Of a stretch of DNA of 64,000 nucleotides, positions 57,011-64,000 are shown piece by piece. This stretch comes from a virus. The translations under genes were made by a program, and so were the position numbers. How positions within the stretch are numbered: the first letter of the stretch is position 1; each line of letters opens with the position of its first letter. The notes beneath the pieces are model-generated. The model had not been told where the DNA came from, searched no databases, and saw only the letters and a program-made list of their open reading frames with translations. The stretch lies in IMG/VR virus record IMGVR_UViG_3300008448_000069, positions 1 to 64,000 of that record; one strand, written 5' to 3'.

Positions 57011-58849
57011 TTACAATATCACTTTCTCCTTTATCAGGGAATTTATCTTTTTCTTCAGGAAGCTCACAAACATGGTGGGAAACGTGGAAATGTCATCCAT
57101 GTCAACCACATTCTTGAACATATCCTTGCTGCGGTATCCACCAATGGTGACCTGTACAACCTGGAATCCCATCTTCTCAATCTCATTGGCCATCCTGCGT
57201 ACATGTGTCCTGGCAGCTTCTCCGCGATACGCTATGGCGGATGGTGAACCGTCACTGATGATGATGAACACACCATGGTTGGATGTCCTTGCGCGTACAC
57301 GCTTTGCTGCAGCCATCATAGCAACACCATCGCGATTCTCGGATCTTGCGCTTATACCACCAAGTGCGATATCATTGTTGACACCAGGCTCCTTGTATAC
57401 AAGCAACTGTGTACGATTACTACCACCAGCACCTAAATCTGATTCATAATAATCCGCAGTATGACCATAGATGAACAACTCCACGTCAGGTACACCTTTC
57501 ATCGCCTCATTGAGGAATATGGCAGCCTCGCGTGCAGCTGTCTCACCTGAACCACTCATTGAACCTGATTCATCAACCAGGATGCTTACGCATAACTTGT
57601 CAGTCTTTACAGAACCCATGCGTTCATAGATGTTAGGTACCATCTGCTTTGCTTCTGCAAGCTTGTTGGTATCCAATCTACCTGTACGCATTGATTTGAG
57701 GGAGAATTGATAATCCCTGTTCTTGCGCTTAAGCAGGTTAGCTATTACATTGGCTTTCAATCGGTCAATCTTTGCAATTGCACGCTGGTATCTGCTTTTG
57801 GCGTATGAGGTCACAGGCATGATGCAATAGTCCACCTTACCCATGTGTTCCTTGGTGGAACCAGTGGATTCAGAGTGTTTCATCTCCTCGATGAATTCGT
57901 TGAACACTTTGGTGTCGCTGCTGTCAGTTTCTTTCATGGATTCGCGAAGTTTTTCCAGAAACTTTTTCAATGACTCCTGTGTCTTTTTAGGAGGTGTCTT
58001 GTCATCTCCATCTGTTGCTTTGGAATCATCCATACCTATGCTTTCACCTCCATCAGGTCCATCATCTCCTCCTTCTCCAGAAGGTGGAGGGGGTGGTTCC
58101 TCATCAAACTTGATGTATTCCTGCAGTACCTTGGTGATTTTGGTAGCCATTTTCTTGCATGCTCCATGTTCAACAGGTATCCCTTCAGACTTGTCAATGA
58201 TGTCTTTGACCTTCTCCAAAGGTTCCTTGAATTCCTCCATCTCCTCTTCGGTGATCTGTTCCGGATATCTGATGATCCTGTCAAACAATTCAAGCAACCT
58301 TTGATTGGAATCTTCTGCATCCGCTTCTGGACGATCCTTGTACTTGTGTATCTTGTATTTGGATACGAACTTCAGATAACCTGGAGTCTCATCAGCCATC
58401 AGCTTGTTCACACGCTCCTCATTAAGGATGTTGTACACTGTCTTTGAAAGTTTATCTGCACCTGTCTTGGCGTAAATCCTTTCCTCTTGCGTCTGGTGCA
58501 TGAACTTCGCGATGTTCTGAAGAGAGGCACCGATGAACAGATCCATATCCAATCCTGATGCAAGCATGTCTGTTGGAATGTGTATCTTCTTGCTGTCCAT
58601 TGACAAGTGGGAGAAATGATCGCTGTTTGTACCCATCACACGGGACATTGTGAGCAGCAGACTCGCTGAATCCTGGGTGTTGACCTTCTTTGTAGAACCG
58701 TTCTTCTTACCGAAGAAGAAGTCACTGTATGTGTCATAACCCTTCTCCCAGTGCATGGTGCGTTTGGTTGGATCATACGATGTGTAACCATAATCAGCAT
58801 CACGGCTGAACCAGTCATAATAATCAAATCCTATCTTCTTTTTCGCCAT
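57011..58849 (-). CDS. CobT-like VWA-domain protein, 612 aa
   Basis: The ATG at 58849 (MAKKKIGFDYYDW) is preferred to a TTG five codons upstream. The N-terminal part is helical and its only visible landmark is a conserved-looking LNEERVNKLM segment. Residues about 265-310 form a Pro/Gly/Asp/Glu-rich linker (EEPPPPPSGEGGDDG). The C-terminal von Willebrand A domain has the MIDAS motif DESGSMS with D426, S428 and S430, plus IIISDGSPS. This is the layout of CobT, the chelatase subunit that works with the CobS AAA+ ATPase. The pair probably forms a MoxR/VWA remodelling complex rather than a cobaltochelatase, since no CobN is present. Confidence 0.87.
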   Translation of the reverse strand: MAKKKIGFDYYDWFSRDADYGYTSYDPTKRTMHWEKGYDTYSDFFFGKKNGSTKKVNTQDSASLLLTMSRVMGTNSDHFSHLSMDSKKIHIPTDMLASGLDMDLFIGASLQNIAKFMHQTQEERIYAKTGADKLSKTVYNILNEERVNKLMADETPGYLKFVSKYKIHKYKDRPEADAEDSNQRLLELFDRIIRYPEQITEEEMEEFKEPLEKVKDIIDKSEGIPVEHGACKKMATKITKVLQEYIKFDEEPPPPPSGEGGDDGPDGGESIGMDDSKATDGDDKTPPKKTQESLKKFLEKLRESMKETDSSDTKVFNEFIEEMKHSESTGSTKEHMGKVDYCIMPVTSYAKSRYQRAIAKIDRLKANVIANLLKRKNRDYQFSLKSMRTGRLDTNKLAEAKQMVPNIYERMGSVKTDKLCVSILVDESGSMSGSGETAAREAAIFLNEAMKGVPDVELFIYGHTADYYESDLGAGGSNRTQLLVYKEPGVNNDIALGGISARSENRDGVAMMAAAKRVRARTSNHGVFIIISDGSPSAIAYRGEAARTHVRRMANEIEKMGFQVVQVTIGGYRSKDMFKNVVDMDDISTFPTMFVSFLKKKINSLIKEKVIL

Positions 58850-58850
58850 C

Positions 58851-59027
58851 TTATCGAGTATCAAATGTTATTATCAATCTTACGGAAGGATCCAACTCCC
58901 GTAGCTTTTGTTCAAACTCAACAACCATTTCCTCAAGGTCATATACCTTGAGGCCATGGTCATTGATATGAAAGTAAGTACCTACGGTGATCACACCGTA
59001 CTCGCTGTCATCAAATTCCTCTTTCAT
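58851..59027 (-). CDS. Small protein between MoxR and VWA genes, 58 aa
   Basis: A 58-residue frame from ATG 59027 to TAA 58851 fills the gap exactly: the start shares one base with the MoxR stop, and the stop ends one base before the VWA start. It is acidic with a short beta hairpin (YGVITVGTYFHINDHGLKVY) and a helix. This tight nesting supports a real linker gene of the module. Confidence 0.75.
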   Translation of the reverse strand: MKEEFDDSEYGVITVGTYFHINDHGLKVYDLEEMVVEFEQKLRELDPSVRLIITFDTR

Positions 59028-60289
59028 CAGTTGGCTGCGATAATGGATTTGACTTTGGTACGCTCGGATACGCCGGATGCGTCATCAAACAAAGGCATTA
59101 CAACCTTCATCAGCGCACCCACGGTGTCGAAACCGTCCTTGATAAGACTGGCTGCAAGCAGAGTATGACGCACAGACACCACATTGGACAACTCCTGCTC
59201 CTTGAACTGCTCGCGGATGGTCTTGGATACCTTGACAATAGCCTTTGCGGTCTTGTTGTCGATACCGGTGCGGATCATCAGGATCTTGGTCTCTGCCGCC
59301 TCGCTTGGATAACTCAACTCCACAGGCATGAAGCGATCGAGCAACGCACGGTCGATCTGCGTGGTACCTGAATACTCGGAACCGAGATTCGCAGTGGCAA
59401 AGAACACACAGTTCTCGTGTACAGGTACCGAACGCAAACCTTCAGCGCTTGCAACGTCGATAGGCAGATATCTACGCTTGTCAAGACACGGAAATAGAAT
59501 ATTGGCTGCACTCAATGGAGCACGATTCAACTCGTCTAGAAGGACAATACCTTCCTGTTGTACGTGACTTACAAAGGGTGCGTAATCGAAATCCGAGTGA
59601 CCTTCCTTGTTCAGACGGTGAACACCCAGCAACGCTGATTGCGCATCCTGAACGGTACCCATGTCCTGTATGCTAAGGTGTTTACCCATCGCTTTGGTGA
59701 TATGGCTGACAAGTTCTGTCTTACCTGAACCAGTGGGACCGATCAACAGGGTATTCTCACCACGCATGATGTTGCGTACCAGCAGATACCATACATCCTC
59801 TTCCACGTGGAATCCGATTTCAGACTCCTTAGGACAAGGATGCTGGCGGATGATGCGGTCACGCAATGTACCTGAAGTATCTTCAGTGAACTCCTTGCAT
59901 TTGGCTTCCACGTCCACCGCATAACCTGCTTCCATGAACATTGTGGCATACTTGCGTGCACCTTCACAACGGTATTCGGATGAGGCAATCATGTAATCCA
60001 TCAGATATTCGATGTCTGCGTTAGTGGGGGTATTCTCGGCAGCGAGACTTGTTACATAAATCTGATCTTCGTAAAACAACGGGCGTACGGAACCCACGAT
60101 CTTGGATGACAATTCACCCCAGGATATGTCACTTACGATGAAGCAAGTTCCGATGGGGAATTTGGTGAAATAAGCGGCGTTTCCTTCAAGCTTGCTGTCA
60201 ACGCAAGTCACTGGAATCTCGCTCTTTTGGTCTTTTAGACATTTGATTGTGAACTGGGTGCCTTCCAAGGCGGTCTTAACTAAATACAT
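59027..60289 (-). CDS. MoxR/CobS-like AAA+ ATPase, 420 aa
   Basis: Walker A GPTGSGKT at 184-191, Walker B IVLLDELN with D252 and E253, sensor 1 N301 (FATANLG) and Arg320 as arginine finger (LLDRF) define a MoxR-type AAA+ ring ATPase. The N-terminal 160 residues are a separate alpha/beta domain. It would remodel a target protein using ATP, with the CobT-like VWA protein as adaptor. Target unknown; such pairs occur in several large phages. Confidence 0.9.
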   Translation of the reverse strand: MYLVKTALEGTQFTIKCLKDQKSEIPVTCVDSKLEGNAAYFTKFPIGTCFIVSDISWGELSSKIVGSVRPLFYEDQIYVTSLAAENTPTNADIEYLMDYMIASSEYRCEGARKYATMFMEAGYAVDVEAKCKEFTEDTSGTLRDRIIRQHPCPKESEIGFHVEEDVWYLLVRNIMRGENTLLIGPTGSGKTELVSHITKAMGKHLSIQDMGTVQDAQSALLGVHRLNKEGHSDFDYAPFVSHVQQEGIVLLDELNRAPLSAANILFPCLDKRRYLPIDVASAEGLRSVPVHENCVFFATANLGSEYSGTTQIDRALLDRFMPVELSYPSEAAETKILMIRTGIDNKTAKAIVKVSKTIREQFKEQELSNVVSVRHTLLAASLIKDGFDTVGALMKVVMPLFDDASGVSERTKVKSIIAAN

Positions 60290-60481
60290 TTATTTGTTGG
60301 TTTTAAGAAGTTCGAGATATTCTATCAGGTATTTGGCATAACTGGTCAACAGTACATGCCCTTTGTATGTGAACTCTTCACGATGTTGATCTTTCGCTTT
60401 TTCATATGCGATCTTCAAACCATCGAGATCTTCTGGTGATATGTAATCGTCCTCCTTCATGGATTGCTTATTTTGTTTCAT
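60290..60481 (-). CDS. Small acidic/helical protein, 63 aa
   Basis: The ATG at 60481 overlaps the upstream stop by 14 bases; ATG 60460 (MKEDDYISPEDLDGL) is an alternative with a 7-base gap. The product is a helical protein (DLDGLKIAYEKAKDQHREEF, then YAKYLIEYLELL). Its stop abuts the MoxR start. Unknown role. Confidence 0.7.
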   Translation of the reverse strand: MKQNKQSMKEDDYISPEDLDGLKIAYEKAKDQHREEFTYKGHVLLTSYAKYLIEYLELLKTNK

Positions 60482-60638
60482 TATGAATGCGCTCCATAGC
60501 AGTTTGAGCTTCTTCAAGTGATGAATATTTCCCAGCAGAAACTGTGTATTCATCGAAGTCCTCATAAGTTTCATTTCCGTCATCGTCAATTATGCATTCT
60601 TCGATGACCATCCAGATCCTATATGTCTTTTCTACCAT
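60468..60638 (-). CDS. Small acidic protein, 56 aa
   Basis: A 56-residue frame from ATG 60638 to TAA 60468. The sequence MVEKTYRIWMVIEECIIDDD followed by FDEYTVSAGKYSSLEEAQ looks like a small beta-beta-alpha domain of the kind with a C-terminal Ala/Glu helix. Gap filling and composition support it. No family name. Confidence 0.68.
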   Translation of the reverse strand: MVEKTYRIWMVIEECIIDDDGNETYEDFDEYTVSAGKYSSLEEAQTAMERIHNETK

Positions 60639-60641
60639 AAT

Positions 60642-60932
60642 TTAAGGATTGCTTATTTCGCACCACACAAGGTGCAGCGAGTGAAGGGGTTCGTATGTCT
60701 TTTCAGCGGTTATGATGACCCCAGGTTCATAACCTGCATTCACTATGCGCCTGTACACTTCAATCTCCATGTCGTCTATGGGATATTCAATACCCTTGAC
60801 ATGTCTGCAGAATCTGTATTCAGCGCGTTCTATTATCTCATTGTCAATACTGTCGTTTTCACCATAAATGCAAAACGCCTCAATTATCTGAGGCGTTCCA
60901 TTCTTTACTTTGATGATGTTCAATGTTCTCAT
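60642..60932 (-). CDS. Hypothetical protein, 96 aa
   Basis: Mixed alpha/beta, acidic, with an N-terminal strand (TLNIIKVKNGTPQIIEAF) and a central Arg/Cys segment. It overlaps the upstream gene by 4 bases (ATGA). No family recognised. Confidence 0.7.
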   Translation of the reverse strand: MRTLNIIKVKNGTPQIIEAFCIYGENDSIDNEIIERAEYRFCRHVKGIEYPIDDMEIEVYRRIVNAGYEPGVIITAEKTYEPLHSLHLVWCEISNP

Positions 60933-61177
60933 TCAAGGTTTACGTTTTGATACGTTGATTCATAGTACAGCTTCGCTTTTTTGGCGAGTTTTCGCAGTTC
61001 ATCATCGGAAATGTCATCATCATACAACCCTATGTTGGCTTTCATGATGTCAAACTTCTCCGCAGTATCACGCAGCTCAGTGGCAAACGCGATAAGGATG
61101 TCATAGTCAAACTCTTTTTTCCCATCCCTGCATTTCTCAAGAAACTCCAGGAATATGGTCATTGCTGTCTTTGTCAT
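60929..61177 (-). CDS. Hypothetical helical protein, 82 aa
   Basis: Acidic, all-helical (FLEFLEKCRDGKKEFDYD, then DDELRKLAKKAKLYYES). The ATG lies 1 base downstream of the stop of the small membrane gene. Unknown role. Confidence 0.7.
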   Translation of the reverse strand: MTKTAMTIFLEFLEKCRDGKKEFDYDILIAFATELRDTAEKFDIMKANIGLYDDDISDDELRKLAKKAKLYYESTYQNVNLE

Positions 61178-61178
61178 G

Positions 61179-61310
61179 TCAAAAATCTTCGTCTAGGTAA
61201 TCCTCACCTTTGTATTCAGGATGATTTTCATTCATCTTGTCAATACCGCGAACCCACAATATGCAGATGATCGTGACAAGTGGTACGGCTATCAAAATGA
61301 ACTCAGTCAT
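61179..61310 (-). CDS. Small single-pass membrane protein, 43 aa
   Basis: An N-terminal transmembrane helix (EFILIAVPLVTIICILWVRG) is followed by a polar acidic tail (HPEYKGEDYLDEDF). It fills the gap between two genes and overlaps the upstream gene by 8 bases. Function unknown. Confidence 0.66.
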   Translation of the reverse strand: MTEFILIAVPLVTIICILWVRGIDKMNENHPEYKGEDYLDEDF

Positions 61311-61734
61311 TGTTCAATGTGGCGTATTTCCAGTGGTAATGAACACCTATTGTAGTGGCAATACCTCCAGCAGCGACCATGAACCAGAAGTTACGTGAAC
61401 GCTTCAACTGAGTCGTACGCTTGGTGTACTTGAGCTGCAGGTTGACATTGTCAGTCATCAAGCTGTCATTCAACATTGATGATGCTGTGATCTGTCTGCT
61501 GGCGTTTTTAAGCATCTCAGCTTTGGTCTTCATCTCGGATTCAAGGACGGCATAGCTCTTTTGAAGCTCGATCATATCCTGTTTATCAAGATCCTTTTGC
61601 TCGAGTTCGTAAATCATGTTCTCCATCAGGTTGAGGGGAACATAAACCAAAGTGTCACTCAGTTTCGTAACGCTTTGAGAGAAACTCAGTGATGCGCTTA
61701 GAAGCAGACTTAGAGATAGGAACAGTTTTTTCAT
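61303..61734 (-). CDS. Signal-peptide/coiled-coil/transmembrane protein, 143 aa
   Basis: The N-terminal signal sequence (KLFLSLSLLLSASLSFSQ) has no lipobox Cys. A long coiled coil (LEQKDLDKQDMIELQKSYAV onward) follows, and a C-terminal transmembrane helix near residues 115-132. It overlaps the upstream membrane coiled-coil gene by 80 bases. Topology recalls spanin components but lacks the lipid anchor, so the assignment is open. Confidence 0.7.
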   Translation of the reverse strand: MKKLFLSLSLLLSASLSFSQSVTKLSDTLVYVPLNLMENMIYELEQKDLDKQDMIELQKSYAVLESEMKTKAEMLKNASRQITASSMLNDSLMTDNVNLQLKYTKRTTQLKRSRNFWFMVAAGGIATTIGVHYHWKYATLNND

Positions 61735-62011
61735 TTTTCTTTATTGATTTTGGTTGTTCTGGTTTACGTGAAAGTCTCTCAACTTCCATTTTGTATTCAT
61801 TTACCTGTGTGATCAACTTGCCGTTTTCATACAACAATGCGCCTTCACGCTGTTCGAGGAGTTTGATCTTTTCCTCCATCTCAAGATTGTTCTGCAACCC
61901 TGTTTGGAAGGCTTCCTTTTGTATACGATCCATTTCAGTGGAATTGCGCCAGGTCCAGTAAATCATTCCTGCACACAAGACGAAAACCACACCTAATAGT
62001 TTGAGATTCAT
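61655..62011 (-). CDS. Rz-like membrane coiled-coil protein, 118 aa
   Basis: An N-terminal transmembrane helix (LKLLGVVFVLCAGMIYWTW), a periplasmic coiled coil (EEKIKLLEQREGALLYENGK) and a basic C-terminus give type II topology like an inner-membrane spanin. The overlapping downstream gene is exported too, resembling the Rz/Rz1 nested layout. Not proven. Confidence 0.7.
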   Translation of the reverse strand: MNLKLLGVVFVLCAGMIYWTWRNSTEMDRIQKEAFQTGLQNNLEMEEKIKLLEQREGALLYENGKLITQVNEYKMEVERLSRKPEQPKSIKKNEKTVPISKSASKRITEFLSKRYETE

Positions 62012-62292
62012 GGCTTTATGTTTATTGATTTTTTGTATTTGAGCATCGAAGATATGAAATCTTTCAATTCATCACGCTTTTGGAAAACATAATCTCCTGT
62101 TTCGAACAATTTTACGATCCAGATGTCATCGCTGATCCTGTCAGACTCCTGGGATATGAGACACAAGTTATCGTTTTCCTCACTTAAATTGTACTCGTAA
62201 TAATAGAATCCGAGTGGGTCCCCCGATTCCTCGGGGGTTATCACCACTTTCTCGAACCCTAATTGTTGCAGGTCTATCTCACGGATCACCAT
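62008..62292 (-). CDS. Conserved small phage protein (LGFEK type), 94 aa
   Basis: The ATG at 62292 is preferred. The sequence QLGFEKVVITPEESGDP, then YYEYNL, LCLISQESD and WIVKLFETGDYVF is a beta-rich pattern common in small proteins of Bacteroidota phages. Function unknown. It overlaps neighbours on both sides. Confidence 0.72.
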   Translation of the reverse strand: MVIREIDLQQLGFEKVVITPEESGDPLGFYYYEYNLSEENDNLCLISQESDRISDDIWIVKLFETGDYVFQKRDELKDFISSMLKYKKSINIKP

Positions 62293-62897
62293 ATCTCGAA
62301 TCCTCCACATTCGCGCAGGAAATCAATGAACTCCTGGATATGATCCAAGGATGTGCTGTGTGTGGTATGGTAAACAACACCATCGTGGGTCACTTCACCA
62401 TCCCTTACATAAAGGACATCGCATATCAATGCTTCCGCACTATGGTCCAGAAGGATCTTTTCAAGTGATTCCTTCTCATCCATCCATTTCTCGATCAAAT
62501 GACCTTCGTCATTGACAGTGGTGTAAGTGAGACGACCATAATACACACCAATCCTTTTCCATCCGTCAAAATTACTCTTGACGTATGATTCAAGGAAATC
62601 AGCCAGTCTATTGCATTCCTCCTGTGTCTTGAGACCGCTACCGTCATTGTAATGGAGCTTTCCTATGAAGTTATCATCGTATCCCAAACCGTAGTTTTGA
62701 TTCACGGTGGTGATCAATTCAGCGATAGGTCTCCATGACCACAGGTTCGCTCTGAAATAAACACCAGGATTCTGCGCATTATATTGTTCACGCAGTTCCC
62801 AGTATTTGTCTTGTTCTTCTTTTGTAGAGTTTTGCCAATCAATCGTTGGTTCCTCACCTCTACGTATAGGGTCAATACCTGAGATGTCCATTCCCAT
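62286..62897 (-). CDS. Conserved phage protein with FRANLWSWRP motif, 203 aa
   Basis: It starts MGMDISGIDP and has VYFRANLWSWRPIAELI followed by HYNDGSGL and CNRLADFLESYV, a pattern shared by many phage proteins that begin MGMDxxG and contain a YFRxNxWxWRP segment. Role unknown. It shares one base with the upstream stop. Confidence 0.75.
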   Translation of the reverse strand: MGMDISGIDPIRRGEEPTIDWQNSTKEEQDKYWELREQYNAQNPGVYFRANLWSWRPIAELITTVNQNYGLGYDDNFIGKLHYNDGSGLKTQEECNRLADFLESYVKSNFDGWKRIGVYYGRLTYTTVNDEGHLIEKWMDEKESLEKILLDHSAEALICDVLYVRDGEVTHDGVVYHTTHSTSLDHIQEFIDFLRECGGFEIW

Positions 62898-63283
62898 TAT
62901 TTTCCGAATTTGCGTTTAAGTTCAGACAATAGTTTCTTGATGTTCTCATCCTGTGTACCATCCATCAGATCCTTTATCCTTGGATCATCCATGTCGGACA
63001 CACCGAGCTTTTCAAACAACGACTGAATTTTCTCACTCATCTCCGTCATCGTGTCCAGCTTATCGAATGTGTTTTCAAGCTGTTCATTGAGCATGTTCTT
63101 TAGCAGTTCTATGCCTGCGATCAATAATGCTGGACCGGCTTGACAACGCATTCCTTTCGCGACCGGGAATCCATCGTCATCGAACTGGATACCGATCATC
63201 ACCAATTTCGCATCAGGTGTCTCATCCACCTTGTTGTTTGCGAATTCGAATATTTCCTTCAATACTTCCTTTGATTTACTCAT
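62897..63283 (-). CDS. Hypothetical protein, 128 aa
   Basis: An alpha/beta N-terminal part (KLVMIGIQFDDDGFPVAKGM) and a charged helical C-terminus (EKIQSLFEKLGVSDMDDPRI). It overlaps the upstream gene by 8 bases. No family recognised. Confidence 0.68.
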   Translation of the reverse strand: MSKSKEVLKEIFEFANNKVDETPDAKLVMIGIQFDDDGFPVAKGMRCQAGPALLIAGIELLKNMLNEQLENTFDKLDTMTEMSEKIQSLFEKLGVSDMDDPRIKDLMDGTQDENIKKLLSELKRKFGK

Positions 63284-63572
63284 CGAGCTTTATTTTAATG
63301 TCAGGTTCCGCTTCTTCAATCATTTCCACAACGGGACGAAGCTTGTCCACTATGGATTTCACTGTGAGGTAGTAGTGACTGCCTTTTATGGCAGCCACTT
63401 CCTCCTCGGTTATTCGTATTACGACGTACGGTACGATGGTGAGTCCAGCTTCGTTTATGGTCCATTTCTCGGTACGGTATCCATCATCGAGCTTCTCATC
63501 CAACTCCTTGATGTAGTCACTGAACCTGTAATACACACAGGATATTTCGTTGTTGTCAAGATTCTTTATCAT
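63276..63572 (-). CDS. Hypothetical acidic protein, 98 aa
   Basis: Mixed alpha/beta (EISCVYYRFSDYIKELDEKL, then LTIVPYVVIRITEEEVAAIK). It follows the partial gene at the right edge after 9 bases. Unknown role. Confidence 0.68.
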   Translation of the reverse strand: MIKNLDNNEISCVYYRFSDYIKELDEKLDDGYRTEKWTINEAGLTIVPYVVIRITEEEVAAIKGSHYYLTVKSIVDKLRPVVEMIEEAEPDIKIKLDE

Positions 63573-63581
63573 AGCCTGGTT

Positions 63582-64000
63582 TCATAGTTTTATATTGTCT
63601 GTATCTAAACTGTAGAAGTTTAAAGGTAACAATTTATTGTAAATCCAGGTGTCTATGATGTCCAGGGTGGTTATTCCAAGTTCACGCAGTGTCGGCATGT
63701 CGGCGTATTTGCCGTCCTTGAAGTAATCCAGCTTGACTTGCGGGAATATGACCTTGAACAACTTGTTGATGTGACCGTAACAACGCTCGTATTTGAGCAT
63801 GTTCAGCACTTCAGTGGCACGCAGGTGCTTGTTGTTGATGCTGAATACCGCATTTTCCGACATTGTCGCACGTTCCTCGGACGAATACAGTTTCATACCG
63901 TGCATCAGCTGTTGATACAGCTTGTACTGTATGGAATTCATCTGGTAGTGCCTGTTGTTGTCGTTGTTTTGTCTTACGGGTTCATCCTGATAGGGAATGA
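63582..64000 (-). CDS. Hypothetical protein, 5' end cut by right window edge
   Basis: The frame is open from base 63998 leftward: a stretch reading IPYQDEPVRQNNDNNRHYQ precedes the ATG at 63941 with no stop, so the gene probably starts beyond the window. The visible part is a basic/aromatic helical protein (YKLYQQLMHGMKLYSSEERA). If the ATG at 63941 is real, the product is 119 residues. No family recognised. Confidence 0.65.
   Translation of the reverse strand, partial: IPYQDEPVRQNNDNNRHYQMNSIQYKLYQQLMHGMKLYSSEERATMSENAVFSINNKHLRATEVLNMLKYERCYGHINKLFKVIFPQVKLDYFKDGKYADMPTLRELGITTLDIIDTWIYNKLLPLNFYSLDTDNIKL

Noticed and set aside
57011-60289. Cobaltochelatase (cobalamin synthesis)
   Set aside because: Only CobS-like and CobT-like parts are present with no CobN or other cobalamin gene, so a generic MoxR/VWA complex is more likely.
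62220-62237. Perfect 7-bp GC-rich hairpin with TTCC loop
   Set aside because: It lies inside a clear coding region and no T-run follows on either strand, so a terminator is unlikely.
1-64000. Genome-wide reassignment of TAA, TAG or TGA
   Set aside because: Long open frames end with all three stops, and reading through most TAA stops quickly reaches another stop, so the standard code holds in general.

Overview
This window is part of a tailed double-stranded DNA phage genome of the crAss-like group (Crassvirales), so the host is most likely a member of the Bacteroidota. The main evidence is a block of four giant, co-directional virion genes. One encodes a 3860-residue protein with an HExxH zinc-protease-like site (residues 1106-1110) and the DFDID metal-binding loop (residues 2715-2719) typical of crAss-like virion RNA polymerases. 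The opposite strand carries a matching replication block: family B DNA polymerase, DnaG-like primase, DnaB-like helicase, SF2 helicase, P-loop ATPase, SSB-like protein, PD-(D/E)XK nuclease, RusA-like resolvase and uracil-DNA glycosylase. No integrase, transposase, rRNA or CRISPR array was seen. The terminase, portal and major capsid genes must lie outside the window. Most genes lack a clear Shine-Dalgarno sequence and start in A-rich leaders, which fits a Bacteroidota host.

Layout. (1) 1-31.4 kb, plus strand, late block: the 3' part of a virion protein; proteins of 944, 1656, 3860 (zincin plus RNA polymerase) and 2271 residues (degenerate zincin plus PD-(D/E)XK nuclease); a 512-residue surface-type protein; and a run of very small lysine-rich proteins, most ending in lysine tails. 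A strong UUCG hairpin closes the block. (2) 31.5-32.7 kb, minus strand: three small genes, one with a DnaA domain IV-like helix-turn-helix. (3) 32.8-37.3 kb, plus strand: a lysis cassette (membrane coiled-coil protein, holin-like protein, probable u-spanin), then two beta-helix tailspike or fibre proteins, ending in a GC-rich terminator. (4) 37.3-49.5 kb, minus strand: nucleotide metabolism and replication, interrupted by a two-gene plus-strand island at 47.25-47.81 kb. (5) 49.5-55.4 kb, minus strand: DUF1287-type cell-wall hydrolase lipoprotein, a tRNA with an apparent UUA (ochre-reading) anticodon, a metallophosphatase, exported proteins, a glycosyltransferase / methyltransferase / glycosyltransferase cassette and an HNH protein. 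(6) 55.5-64 kb, minus strand: a MoxR/CobS-like AAA+ ATPase with a CobT-like VWA protein and companion genes, then small accessory genes running off the right edge.

How the parts fit. By analogy with characterised crAss-like phages, the giant proteins are probably packaged and delivered with the DNA, so that the virion polymerase transcribes early genes, including the minus-strand replication block. The late block then builds virions and the lysis cassette releases them. The least expected combination is a phage tRNA whose anticodon reads UAA together with two pairs of adjacent virion genes separated by one in-frame TAA (9126-9128 and 35050-35052). This suggests, but does not prove, regulated readthrough to make fused virion proteins.
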